64,000 nucleotides of DNA from Gavia stellata (Eukaryota; Chordata; Aves; Gaviiformes; Gaviidae). Numbering within the stretch: position 1 is the first letter of the stretch; each line of letters starts with the position of its first letter. Made by a program: the position numbers and the translations under genes. Below the pieces are notes generated by a model, which was not told the DNA's origin, did not search any database, and was given only the letters and a program-made list of their open reading frames with translations. Location of the stretch: the NCBI RefSeq assembly GCF_030936135.1, contig NC_082613.1:1550001-1614000 (forward strand). The letters are read 5' to 3'. This document shows positions 1 through 13,361 of this stretch, in pieces.

Positions 1-3000
1 GCCAAAGCTCTGCAGTTTAAGAAACAAGGTCATGTTGGGATTTACTCACTGCAACGGAAAGGTCCCTCCCCAGAAGCCCCTTCTCCACTGCAGAAGCATG
101 AGATCTTATCTCTCAAGGCAGCCCAGGGCCCAGGAATGCGTGATAAAAACAACTCCAATCCACGCCACGCTGGCTGAACAGCTTTTCTCAGGGTACTATG
201 ACCTAGAGACAGGCTGCTCAGGCAAGGGAGCCCCACTGAAAAAAAAAAAAATGAAGTCTAAAGCCAGCAAATGGGAATTTTTTGGCACAGAAGCAAGTGG
301 CAGCATTTGGATACGTTCCACTAGCAAGTCCTCCGAAGGTTTACCCCTCCTTGACTGCTCTAAGCATGGCCAGCGGCTCTCGTGTTCCCCTTGGCCCAGC
401 TGCCTTCTCTTGGTGGAACAAGAGTCATGACTTCAACAGCCACCAAGATGGATGAGACAGGAGAAGAAGAGCTGTTGCTACTGTAGGGTCCGTAAGCCAA
501 TAAAGAGTTAATTTAATGAGGAGTCATGAAATGTACCTGAGTAAATAAGAACATCTGGAATCTATTCAGGAACTCCCAGCGCTGGGACAGACAGGCTCAG
601 TGCAGACAAGACAGAACAGCAAATAAGATAAGCATTTAGGAATGTAGTAAGTAAGTCAGAAAATGATAAATTAGTAAATCGAGAGGTGCTTGACACAGGA
701 GCTGTTAAACCGCCAAAGCTGTGGGCCTGTTGCATAATTAGTATTATAGTACTCTCTGTAGAAGTGTGTAATTGGGAAACATGGGACTCATTTGGAAAAA
801 CTTTTGCCAACAGGTAACTAGAAAGGATTTCTCTTCGCATTTCTGTCGAACTCTGCAGGATCCCTGCTGACAGCCAGCCCGATCACCTGGCCAGCAGCTG
901 CAATAAGCTGCTACCTTGGTTCAGACAGCGTGCGTTTGCATACTTGTTCCATGTTGCCGTAGGAGCCCAGTTAGCACTTCGGCAGCAGCCAATGTATCAA
1001 AAGTCCCCAAGCAGTCTGCAGGGACACACGCTCCACCTGCTCCCACAGCCACTCAGCACCATCGTACCTGCCGTGTATGTTTATGCCATATAGTACAGCA
1101 CGTGCATTATTTACCAGAGCAAGAAGGAGACTTGCAGCTGAACTCTCGGATGCCATCAACTACCTTTAAGCTTTTTTCCTTCCTAAAGTAAAGTGAAACT
1201 GCCTACAACACACCACAAAAGCTGGCAGGGTGATCATACCTCATTAACAAGGACTGCAGGTGAGGAGACCCAGCTCTGCACGATTCAGCAAGAGAGCGTC
1301 TGTGCAATGGCTAATTCCCTTCACATCAGGCAGAGCACTGATGCGTACGTTTATCGCTGCTGTGCCTGAAGGACAGGTACAGAGGCACGCAGCTCGGAGA
1401 AGTCTGGTCTAAGCCTCGAAGCGCAAAAGGAGCTAAAGGCTTTTCTTTCATCGGGGATGCGGCTGGGTCGCCAGGGAAGCACACCTGGCAGCAGGCATGG
1501 CTGAGAACCGCGGGCTCTGGCTTCCCAGCTCTGCCTCAAGTGACCGTCAGACACCCTTCCTTGGATGATGCCAGGTGTTTACCATGTGAGCACCAATGGA
1601 AACCCACAACCTGGTAAGAAAAACAACTTTGTTGCTTAATTAAATCCGTCATTTAAAATTACCGGTCTCCATCTACAAACACTGTGGTTCACCAACAGAA
1701 ACAAGACCGTTTAGAAGCGGTAAGGGGGTAGCACCGCCTTACTTTCACGATCTAGCGATTCCTCCCACAGCCTTACCTAGAACAGCAGACTCCTGAACAG
1801 ACACCAGCTCCTGCCCAGGTATCACAGGTCCTCCCCTCATGGTGGGGGACTTTGAAGAAAGCCATAAGCATCTTGTTTTACGTGACTATGACACCAATCC
1901 CCCAAGCCAGTTTTCTACTGTAACTACAGAGTCAGAAGAAACATCAACTCAAGGTCCTTTTTCTTGATAACAAAGGATCTGTAAAGCAGTGCTGCTTTCA
2001 AAAGAAAACCCTCCTGACTGAACTTCCGAAGAACATCCCAGGAGCAGACTGACATCCTTTTAATCACACCTCTAAATAAAGACACCAGGGAGCTGAAGAC
2101 CCACCCAAGAAGCAGCCATGGCATGAAGGTCACTTTCTCCTTCTGGAAAGATTTAGTGTTGTCCAGCAATGAGGAGCAAAGACTAAATTACATATAACTG
2201 ACTATAACCAAAGGCAACAAGAAGAAAAAAAAATTAGGCCAAAATTTACAGTTATCCTCTTCTAGCTGCAGATGTGCCCCCCGATATTTCTTGCTCCCTG
2301 TCTCTTGTCGCTGCTTCCATTTATCTGCTAGCTGAGCTGCCTGAGTCTTGTGCCAAAACAAGCCAACCAGCTAGCTGCTTTGTGCTGCTAACGTTATTTT
2401 ACCTGAAGAAGCAGCTGAAGGTACAGCTACACCAGGATCACGGAAAAACTACTTGACCAAAGGCACCGGGACAGCAGAACCTCCTGAGGTAGGCAGACCA
2501 CTGACCATGCAAGAAACACGGTCCAGCAAACATCCCATGGCAAAAGCAGCATTACAGAGGGGAGGCAAAGTTCCCAGGAAATGGTGCAAAATGCTATCAG
2601 AAAACACAGGAACTAAATCTTAGCAACGAGGACATGTGAAAAGGAAGAAGAGGAAACAATGAACTGCATACGAAGGAAAAAACCCAAGGAAGTCCTACAA
2701 TTACCCGCCTGAGGAAGGGAAAACCGTTAAAATACAGCACTCAAAGAAAAACACTCAGATACAGTGAAAGACATCAGCCCCAGATAGGACGGCACTGTCG
2801 TAAAACTGGGCTGTATCTTATCATACAGAAATTGAGAAGAAGCGAGTTTTCACATGAGACATGGGGCACTGCCTTAGCACCAGTGTGTGAAAGACCAGGA
2901 AGATGGGCAGGACTCCCTGTGGAGGGAACAATCAGAGAAAAAAGAAAAATTTCAAAGTGAAACACTTCTCCGGGCAAAGGAGAAAAAGACACTTTTTCGC

Positions 3001-6000
3001 AGGCACCAATGTCAGTTTTAGAAAAGCCCAATCTCAGACGATGACTCTGTTAGAACAAAGTAATGGAATGATGAAGGAAGGAAATTTTACTAGAGAGAAA
3101 GTCAAATAAACTCGCCAACAACCACCACAACTATAGGAGTGTCAGAAATGAGCATTTACCTTCCTGCAGGGGCACATCACACAGCGAAGAGCCGCACCAG
3201 TGACAAGGAAGGTGATTTTCTTTACAAAAATCAAGCTGCGTCTTTCCACACACCCCCCTCTTTCCTGTTCTGGTATATTATCCCTTCCCTGTTAATTAGC
3301 CTGGCTGTCATTTTTGCTTTATAGCTTATTTTATAGTGAAACGTTCCCCCAACTCCCAGAAGGAGACAGTTTAATAAAGGAGATTGCATGTACGCTGCTT
3401 CCGTTCGTTCTACAGGCTCTTTTGTCAACTTCGGAAGAAGATACGCCTATCTTGGTTACTGATACTGCTTCCGTGCGCCACTTGGGCACACTTCAGATAG
3501 CCTGGCGGCAGGGCAGAGCTGATCCTGCTCGCCAGGCGATAAGGACTGCTCATTACTTACAAAAATACCCAAAACCCAGGAAGAGAATCAGAGGAAGGAG
3601 GAGTGAGCAACGGCGTCCCAGAGGGGCTCGCAGATGCAGAGGAGCAGGAGGCGCAGGTCCCTGCAGACAGTGGGGAGCTGGCAGAGTTTCTCAGCAGGAG
3701 CCTTCGAGGTGGAGAGCGGCTTCTCTGCAGCACTGCCACCCTCCGGCTCACAGGAAAATTCGCTTTCCTTGGCAGAAAGTGTCTCCGAGCCCGAAGCCCC
3801 TCTGAATTTAGCACCTTTCCGTCCCACTGGCAAGGAGAGAGCTGAGAGGAAACCTGGGTGTGAAACTTCCCATCGGTGAGCAGAACCTGCGTGACAAAAT
3901 CCTTGGGGTCGGCAGCTAGATGAGCTGCTGTCTAGCTGCCAACCCTCATTTCATCTGGGGGAACCAACGTGGCCAGCTCATCCAGCCAAAGACCGCGGAT
4001 GCTGGCTAGTCACCACCTCAGTCCTCTGATGCCACCGGCTAACCAAGGCAGAAGAAGCAGGAGACAAATGATGTGTAGTCTCTCTGTTAGATAAACTTTC
4101 TTTCTGGCTCTAGGGGTGTACCCTGTCCAGCACTCTGGAAGATGTTGTCCTAAGTGTCCAAAATGGCACCTGTGGAGAAGATCAGGATACAAGAACTCCT
4201 CCGATGAACGATTAAAAATGAGTGACTTCCCCCAAGGCATTTGTGACTGTATTTAACTCCCAGGGAAATTCCCTTTCTGAATTCTCTCTGTACTGGTTCA
4301 GCTACATGACTAAGTGGTCGTAATATACAACACCAAGTGATGCAAGCAGGCAAACCCCAAGTTCACCTGTCAGAAGAGAGCTTTAAAAATGCTGCTGAGG
4401 TTTTTAATCTCATTTAGCTGAAGACAACTCAGCACTGGGAAGCCTGCTCGCAGTGCAACCCAAAGCAGTAAGAGTAGACATCCGCATGTACATCATCCAA
4501 AATATGAGAACAGATGGTAGCCATTATTAGAAAGGGTCAAACGCTGTTTTCCTATTTTGCGGGCTTTTAATGGTGATTTCCACAACAATTTACAAATTTG
4601 CTGTTACGCACATTATATATCCATTTAGTAATGAAAAATGTAAGTTGATTCAGCTCTCAGTTGAGAAACTGTTGTAAAAATGCCCTTGCTAAGGTCTGGT
4701 ATTTACTCCCGCAGTTTTGTATTAATACAGGCAGCCAAGCGAGTTTCTCATGCTGAACCTGTCCAACCTGCTGGCCCCGTCCCTAAAGCTTGTTCTCTGC
4801 TCGCACCAAGGTGAGGACCTGGAAGCTTCAGAGCGCTGAGGGGAGTGGACTTACAGCGCAGCAGCCGCAGGGCTCCAGCGTGACTAAGGCAGGAAGCGGA
4901 CGGCACGCTCCAACTGTTGGCACGGCAGCAATCCAGCCTCTCTCAAAGGGATACCGCTGGTTGCGGCGCAGCTCCCAGTTAGTCGACGTCTGGAGGCCCA
5001 CGGTTCTGCACAGCTCTCGAGTTCTGCTCCGAAGCCCAGGGCTAGGATAGCAAGCCTGTTGCAGGTCAGTGCAAAGTGCCGTGGCACAACGCTAGACAGC
5101 AACTCGTATGCGTGATGCTACACCAGCGCTACCAGCCCCTCATGTCTAGGCGAAATGAATTCACCTGCAGGATTCTGTTCAAAGGAAAGAGAGATACGGA
5201 GATCTGAGCCCAAACCACAAACAGCAAAACAGTCCAAAGCTGGAGAACTCCAGGTGTTCAGCTATGTTACTCGGTCCTCAGCAGAGGAGAGGAAGTAAAT
5301 CAAAGGGTACTACAGCCTTGAGTTTTTCCACCTGAGCTGCTTCCATCGTCTCAATAATTCACCTCTTAAAATAAAACCTGCTTTCCAGTAAGACAGGCTG
5401 TTTGCCTTTTACTTTCAGTCACTTCAAGCTGATTCAGCTTTGTGCCTTCTTGGAAAGAAAAAGTCAGCAGCAGGGTTTCTCAGAGAAATGCAATACAGCA
5501 AATTAAAACTGCTGTCAGTCTGGACTGCTGGAGGAAGTGCCGGCAGAGCCGGTGGGTACTGCAATGAACGCCCCTAAGGGTTCTGCTGAGGGAAGGAAAA
5601 TCAGGACTTTCTCTCCGGAAAAGCCCAGGAAGAGTGTTAAACCTTGCCACCCGCACACGCACGTTGGAGTTTTCCCCACACTGAGCAACAGCTGTTTCAC
5701 AAAGACTTCCCCCACAACGCTTCTACAGTAGTGTAACCGTTATCCTGACAATCAGATCACCCATTCTCATATAGTTTGTATTTAATGTGCGGAAATAAAG
5801 GGAATACTTTACAGCAGTCCCTGGAGGAGAGGGAAGAGCAAAAAGATTGCGATGAGCAGTCAGTTGGCATGGATAGAAACTGCTCCCTGGGAGCTCCCTT
5901 CCCCCTTACCTGCCTCCCCTCTAAAGAGTGCAGTAACACAATCCACAAAGGTAACTGAACTCTTGTGGGAGAACTTGTGGCACAATAGGCTGCAGCTCCT
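1..6000. other. Gene-free stretch, nothing identified
   Basis: About 6 kb lying beyond the 3' end of NSFL1C. Open frames here are short, mostly under 170 codons, and none matches a family I recognise. AATAAA occurs on the plus strand near 494 and 5788, so the 3' end of a plus-strand transcript cannot be excluded, but no exon can be built. A short A-run lies at about 239-250. In human the gene on this side of NSFL1C is FKBP1A; no FKBP12 exon was seen. Confidence 0.4.
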
Positions 6001-6020
6001 TTCAAAACGGATTCGTTTCG

Positions 6021-6030
6021 TTTATTTATT
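6021..6030 (-). terminator. NSFL1C: NSFL1C polyadenylation signals
   Basis: Read on the minus strand this is AATAAATAAA, two overlapping AATAAA hexamers about 195 bp past the NSFL1C stop codon. They predict a short 3' UTR ending near 6000. Confidence 0.7.
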
Positions 6031-6222
6031 TTAAAGTCCACTGATCATCATCACAAAAAAAACCCCATGGGAAATGCAACTAAAGAGAAAAAAGTCCAAC
6101 CAAGACCTAAGAACCCAGAGCTACGAGTAGATGTGAGCCTGTGTGGCACGGCGCAGGTGCACGCACAGGACGAGACGACACATGCGCGCTGCAGGCAGCC
6201 GTGTGGCGAGAGGTGGGTTCCT

Positions 6223-9200
6223 TTATGTTAACCGCTGAACAATGACAGCATTGAGCAGGTTGGCTTCCTTCAGGGTTTGGTTCTCATCAGTCAGCTCTTT
6301 ATTTGGGAAGGTGGTCATGAGGACGAAACTGGTGGCAGCCATCGCTGGCCGAGCATCTACTATGAAGAGCCGGATGTCACGGATCCTGTCCAAAGGGATC
6401 AAACACACGAGGGTGATCCTGTTACTGAACATCCTGTAAAAGCACATGGCAACAGCCTAAACTCACCCCTTCCAGAGCGTGCAACCCTGCAGCCGCTGCA
6501 CTTGTTTTTCAGCTAACAGTAGAGGCCACAGCCAGCCAATTCTGATTTAGCCTACTCCTCCGTAGGCTCCCGTTCAGCGAAATAACACAAGCTGCTTTAT
6601 AGGTTAAAGACTTGCAGCTAAATGTTCTTTCACGCTGCCCAACTGGAACATTTGTGATGTCAGGCAGCTATTTGAAATTGAAGGCTTCTGAAGCCTTCAA
6701 GATTAAGAGATTAACAAATTGCTTGAGACTAGCTGCTGTAAGTGACTGAGCTCGTCAAAAACAGCATAACCTAGATGATCTCAACTCCCAAATGCAGCCA
6801 CAACAGCGACACTGGATCGATTTCCTGCACCGGATCGGAGAGGGTTTTTGTAACTTTTTGCATCATTCTTGATTCTCTTATAGAAACTGGAGGAATGAAT
6901 ATAAATAAATGGCCACGCTCTCCGAGATCAGGTAGGTGGGAAGCACTTCAGGAGAGAAGCCTAACAAAGCTGCAGGGTATATAAGCCAGCTTTGTTCGTC
7001 CAAGGGAACTGAGCTACTGTAAGCGCACCCCTTGGTGCTCCATTCAGCCCAGGGAACAGCCCAGTAGAGAAGTCTGAACTGAGATTCAGAACAACTGAAC
7101 CAAGATCCTAATTATCTGACAGTTTCTAAAGCCCTTAGAAGAGATTCAGTTTTTTATAGGTGACATTAAGGGAAGTTCTGCTGATAACACTGAAGCTCCC
7201 AGGTGCAGAATCACTCGCTATAATCCATCACCATTTGAAAAGCAAATCCTATCCTTCCAACAGTTAACAACTGTCTTAAAACCCCACAATAATTGTATTC
7301 CTCTTCACCTACACAGAAGGATCCCCAGAGCTCCCTTTAGCAGGCTAGCCCGGATTTTAACATCTACCCCATCTGGGCACAGTTTGCAGTATCATTCAGG
7401 CCTTCCCAGTTAGTGACCTGTGTTTCTCGTTGCGTTTGTACCTGTGATTGTGGTTAAACTTTTGGACCAGTCGCCCACCGTCAGCAAGCCGGATTTGGAT
7501 GTTGGTGATGGGCTCCGACTCATCAATAGCGATGGCAGAACTGGCTTTGGCTTCATTCTCCGCCTGCTGGGCTGGCGAGCTGGTGCCCATCACCTGGGGC
7601 GCAGTGCTGAGAAGAGGGAGACACAAGGTGAGCTGTTAAAAACCAAACAGCTGACGGGACGGCAGGGTGCCAGGAGTCAAGCAGTGCGCTTATCGCCTGC
7701 TGGGCCCAACTGCCAGGGTTCCCAGTCAAGAGACACCAACGCAAGTTGGAAGCGAGAATTTAGGAGTCAGCTAGTCAGCAGGAACTTGTCTAGAACTTCA
7801 ACTCCACCATCTCCCTTTGGAGCACCACATCATGGGTCTTCACACACCCACTGGAACAAGGGCAGTGTAACTTGGAAACACTGCTTCTACGTGACATACC
7901 ATTGTGTTCCGAAGTAGGGATCCACCTCCTGCCACGGAAAGGCTGAGCCATCTCACAGTACACACCAGTAAGCCTCATTTCCTCTCCTAGAGGAACACCT
8001 CACATACCATAGGCACGGAGTGCCTTTTCTTCAGAAAGATGAATCAAAAGGCTCAACCTAGCAAAACTCTCGAGCGACTCTCGCATCAGACACATGGCAA
8101 ACCAGCGCTGCTGTCTTCTCACCTGCCCAGCTTCTGTCCTTCTCCAGTAAAAGCTTTGAAGACACTTTTAGGTTTCACATACTCCTCATCACGGTGATCC
8201 TCCATATCCAGGTTCACTTGTCCGCCCCGTGCTAACCTGCGCAGCTCTGCGGGGACTTCCCTGCAAAGAGAGTGTCCTAAGGCAGCTGCCTGAAGAAGCA
8301 AGTCAGGAAAGTGCAGAGAAAAAGTGCCAGCCACAGACCTCTGGAATTTCAGGAATCGCAGTGAGCTGTTGCTTAATTAACAGGGCAGATGCACACCTCC
8401 CCACTAACAGACACAAATTAAAGGTTACTTTTCCCTTGCCCTCACCTGGAGTGACATGATGCATTAGCAATTCTCAGCCCAAATATGAAAATCTGTTTGT
8501 TCACTTTGAACTCCCAAGGCCCCACACAAACCAAGGCCAGTTCCCATTTATCTGAAGTAAATGTTCAAGTCTGCCGTCCCACAGTTTCCATATTAAGAAT
8601 CTAGCTCTTATAAGAAAGCTCAGGTGAAATGTGCCATTGATTCAGCATCCTGGATTCCACAAATAGTTCTGTTTCAGAAAACAGCTATTCTTTCTCTCCC
8701 CTCTTGCTACATACCCTCTGCGGATATCATCAAGAAATTGGGCATTGGACGGATCCTGGTAGCTCCTCAGTTCTCCGCTGTCCAGACTGAATCCACTCTT
8801 CCAGAGCTTCAGTACCACATGCACCTGCAGCAGCCCCCAAACAACAATCAGCCTCACTGAAGCATCTAAGTACGAACAATAACCGGACGCAAAGTGAAAA
8901 GTTCCTGGCTGGCAGAGGAATCTCAAGGTGCAGGAAAGATTCCAGCCAGGTTCCTCTGGGCCAAGGGAAATCCCAGAGCACTGGCTGTGTAACGGTCATG
9001 TATCAATTCCTAGAAGGTGGCACCACAGACCCCTTTTTGATAAATATGGCTGAAGAGCCAGGAGTGCGCTAGGCGAGGAGCCTAAACCAAGCTCCCACCA
9101 TGGCCTAGGTGGGTATTTGCTTACAAATCAAGCACAAGAGAATCTTGCATTGATGCTGTTCGCTCCACATCTCTTCAACGGATAAAGAAGAGTTAATTGC

Positions 9201-12200
9201 CCAGTGCCCTTTGCACACTATTTTTCACAATCCCCACTTCTAAGGAACACCCAGATTCTTAACTAAAAGTTCATCAGAAAACTGCTTACCCAAGACCCAA
9301 GCATCTACTACTCTCTGATCAGAAATCCCACAGGATTTACCATACTTCTGTCCTCTTGAATTTCTACCAAGCTTTATAACTCTCTAGGGTCGCAAGCTGT
9401 GTAGCCATAGCAGAGATATCCCTTGGGTGACATCTACAAAACAGAACAGGAAGATACTCACATCCTGAGCGGAGTTCTGTCTCCTTTCTCCTGCCACATA
9501 AGCAGACTCCTCCTCTGGAGTGGCCCCGAGGCGATACCCTCCCCCTGCGAAAGGCTGCAAGAGAGAGGGGCAGGCAAAGAGGTTATAGAATGACACAAAC
9601 CCAAGAAGAGCTTGCTTCCCTTTCCCCAACACCGTTACGGATGAACAGGGGGCTTCACAGCATCCGCAACACCTATTGTCCTGCAGGCACAGTCACCAGC
9701 TTGAACAAGTTAATAAACAGGGCACAAGAAAGTGGCTTTTCTTGCCGCTGTGACACGTGAACTAGAGCTGCCCTAAGAGAGGAGTCCAGACTTAGCTGTC
9801 CTTTTAAGATAATTCCAGGACTCCACAGTACCAAACAGCTGTCATGATGGGAGCCATACACAGATGACAACTGAAACAGGGAACAGAAGGAAGAACTCAT
9901 CACTCCTCACTTTAGGCTTGCTGGTCTCGCCACCGCTCTTGGTCGTCCGATCAACCGCCACTGCACCGTGCTCCTTTGCTCCTTTGAACAGATCCTCCAC
10001 CAGCTCATTGGGACTCTTCTTCCTCGGAGGACCAACGATCTGCTGTCCACTTCTCTCTGAGCCGCCGGCATAAAACCTAACAGAAAGCACACGGCTTCTG
10101 GGTAAGACTGGACCGCTGCTTCTCCAGGAGACGCATGTGACAGGACCCGGTAGTTTTACATCAGGATTCAGTTCATTTTTGTACAGCTCAGATCTAAAAG
10201 TATTAGTTACTACCAGCGGATCTCCTACTGTAGCCACTTACAAGTTCCTGTACTGCAGAGACTTTCTTTTTATGTCACTTACTGTAAAATTACCCATTGA
10301 TCAATAGCAATAAAGTGGTAACAGCTCTCTCAGACCTAGCAAGAGAAACAGCCCAGCCTGACAAGGCTCAGTTTCAAATGCTAGTACCAGCTACATTACT
10401 GAGCTCAACGAGACTTCCAGCAAGCCTCCGACCTGTCAGATGGAAGAAGATGGGCAACATCTAACTGGTGTTTTGAGGGAAGGCACGCGTTCATGCCACA
10501 CTGAAAGATCACCACACACAGGATGGATCTGAACTGGAAGCAATGAATGCACAGTGAAGTGCAATTAAGCACTTCTGGAAGACTGGGTTTATTAGCTTCC
10601 AGCTGGCTTGTAACACATACAGAGCAAGCTCACATCTGTTTGCAGAAGCCCATGCAGCCTACCTAGATTGAGCCACCTTAAGATACATCAGTTCCATTCA
10701 ATTTACCTTGCCTGTTAACCTTTAGGGTATTTAACTACTTACAGCTGACATCGTAGATGACTTTCCCACTAGTACGCCCATGGAAAAGGGGACCTACATT
10801 CTTTTCACCTCCACACTCCATTACATTACCCTTAAGCAGCACTTAAAAAAAAAAAGAAAAACCAACCAAAAAAAAACTCCAAACAGAAAGAAAAACAATC
10901 CCTGCATTATTCCCACATTTCCGTTCTTTACGGACAGAAATGATGATCTGGGCTTTTTTCTATTCTTAACCCAGGGCTTCCACATCCTACCTCAGGCTTT
11001 CTCTCAACAGCACAATTCAGCGACAAAAACCGGTGTTTACGCAGCAATGCCGAGCACGTGCTTGTGCACAGACTTCACACTGACCAACCCTTCCGTGCCA
11101 AACCTGCGATTTTTCACTACAGGAATTTCGTATTGACTTAAATCTGTTTTTTAAAACAAACTGTGCACAAGTGGTAAGCCATCACAAAAGGGCAGGGATA
11201 CACACACAGCTTTTTAAGTCTTTAACTGAAAACTTACCGCTGTCCCTCCTCCTCTTCATCATCATCCTCCTGTGCATGAATAAGGTCTCTAAACGATGTT
11301 ACTCTATGGTCACTGCAAAAGTCAACGAGAAGTACGTCAGCCTCATGACACACTTCAACCACATAAGCAAAAGCTCCTCAACACTGCAGTTAGCTTGACT
11401 CTGTTCTACTTTTAGGGTCTGATTCACTGCTCTATGAAATGACAGGTCAGCACTGGTGTAACCGAGTGGTGAACTGAGCTCTTGGACCTCTCTGCCAACT
11501 ACACCAACAGAAAAGAGGAGCGGGTGCACTGGAGGAGGCTCAGACGGCGGCTGCAGCCCCAGCAAAAGCGGTGAGTCTTCAGTCGCCTTCCTTCCTCGCG
11601 TACCAGATTTTGTTGCCTCTTTCAAAGAGCTGCCACTTCCAAACCTGCACAAGCACAGGTTTCTCTTCCAGGCCCCCGGCCCCGACATCCTTCCCCTCTT
11701 GTTGTTTCCGAAGCTGTTACCCGTGATCCAAACTGAAACAGGGTTCTGCTGTGATATGGACTTTATTTACCGAAGCCTGAACCGAGAGCACTTTTCCTTC
11801 AAGACATAGTCAGTAACTCCTTCTCTTTAAAATGGGATAGTATTTCCCTACTGCGCAGGGATTTGGTACAGTGAAATTAACTTCTTTTTGTAAAATGCTC
11901 AACTTCGTCAGATTAGGTGTCGTGTCACACAAAATTAGAAAATATTTTTCCCGTGGAGATACAATCTGCTCAAATGAAAGCCTCACCAACCGCCTGTCTT
12001 CTAACCTCAAAAGACAAATCAAGTTTTTCCTGAGCATTGAGGCATGTTGTCCTAACTGATCTTTGGATTAGTTGTGCAATAACATCTGCGCTTGCGATGT
12101 ATAAATGCTGAGGTTTTCACAATTTCTAGAGGGCCGTGTGAGCTGAAGCAAATCTAAACGCAGACCTATGTCTCCTGAAAATTAGCACACATCACTGCTT

Positions 12201-13361
12201 TAGATAGAGCTTGCATTTTTACCTAAATAGTTTTCACTGTCAGGTTTACAAGCTGCTGATAAACAGATTGGCCTGAGCTGAAGCTCCCTCCTCACCTGGC
12301 TGCGGTGCCTCTGGATATAGAGCTGGGGGTCGGCTGGGGAAGAGTCAGAATGTCCTCATCACCCCCGTCCTCGTAGAAACTGGCAAGCGCGATCTGGAAA
12401 GGAACACCGCAGGAGCTTGTCAGGATGAGAGCAAACATTCCAGAACAGCGGAAAAAACACACGCAAATAACACAGCTGAAGCTTCTGTTGCGTTGGACCT
12501 CTTAAGGCACATCAAAACTAAAGATATTTCTTCTAATTTCCCCCTTTGGAGATCGTAGCAAAGGAGAGGCTTTGCCAGCTTCTAATGTTTGGCTTTGTTA
12601 TGGTAGGACACTCGCCACTACAGCTCTGCCTGAGCAACCTCCCCGACCAGAGGCCCTCATTTTGCAATACTTCTACAGGGCTTATTCTAAAACGACTGTT
12701 CTGAAACGGCTGCTTCTGTGACATCCATGAGTGGACTCGGATTTAATTAAACACAGCCAGATCGTTTGGGGGGTGGGAGACCGGAGCGGGTCAGACTGGT
12801 GGCCGATCTCCCCCTTACCGGGGGGTGCTGGGGCTGCTGCTGACAGTACGGGCAGCAGAGCCCCAACAGCCGCGCGAGCAGTCAAGGAAAACCTACGCCA
12901 ACCCGGCAGAATCCAGAACGCCCCGTTCCTCGCCCCGTGCTAGAAACTGGCCGCGTTCAAATTCAGGAGGAAACCAGGGCGGGCTTCGGTCCCAGCCAGC
13001 CCCCGGACCCGCGGCACCGGCTGCGCCCGACCCTCGCAGCCCGGCGACGGGCCGGGGACTCGGGAGCGGCCGCCGGGCGAGGCCCGAGTCTGCAGGAGAG
13101 CGAGCTCCCAGCCCGGCGCTGCCCCGCCACCGCCACGGCCTCCCGGGCCGCGGCCCCCGCCCGCCGCTGGCCTCGGCCGCGCCCCGCCGCCGAGCCCCCC
13201 GCAGCTGGCCAAGCCGGCGGCGAGGAAGGCAGCGGGGAGCGGGGCGGCGGCGGGGCTACCTGGAGGTCCCAGCCGGCGGACTCCAGGAAGAAGCGCGCTC
13301 GCTCCTCCTCGACGCCGGTCACGGCCACGAACTCCCTCAGCGCCTCCTCCCTGTCCGCCAT
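6223..13361 (-). CDS. NSFL1C: NSFL1 cofactor p47, p97/VCP adaptor (nine coding exons)
   Basis: Coding exons in transcript order: 13260-13361, 12296-12393, 11238-11312, 9911-10076, 9462-9554, 8715-8824, 8123-8260, 7442-7606 and 6223-6385. All phases fit and give 369 residues (human p47: 370). The product is the adaptor that brings the AAA ATPase p97 to membrane fusion of Golgi and ER and to ubiquitin handling. Visible parts: N-terminal UBA (about 1-45, starting [16 protein letters not shown]), an acidic linker, RKKSP at 110-114, a SEP domain (about 178-243, with [14 protein letters not shown]) and a C-terminal UBX domain (about 290-368). The Phe-Pro pair at 342-343 (TTFPNK) is the UBX loop that contacts p97. 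The end at QRLT is typical of the family. The start is the ATG at 13361, in a CpG island. Oddity: the mitotic CDK1 site of mammalian p47 (Ser140, KSPGE) reads KSGGE here. Confidence 0.97.

Noticed and set aside
3314-3880. Overlapping frames near 3.3-3.9 kb as a possible small gene
   Set aside because: Several frames on both strands are similarly open, none has a recognisable domain, and no splice-linked exons were found.
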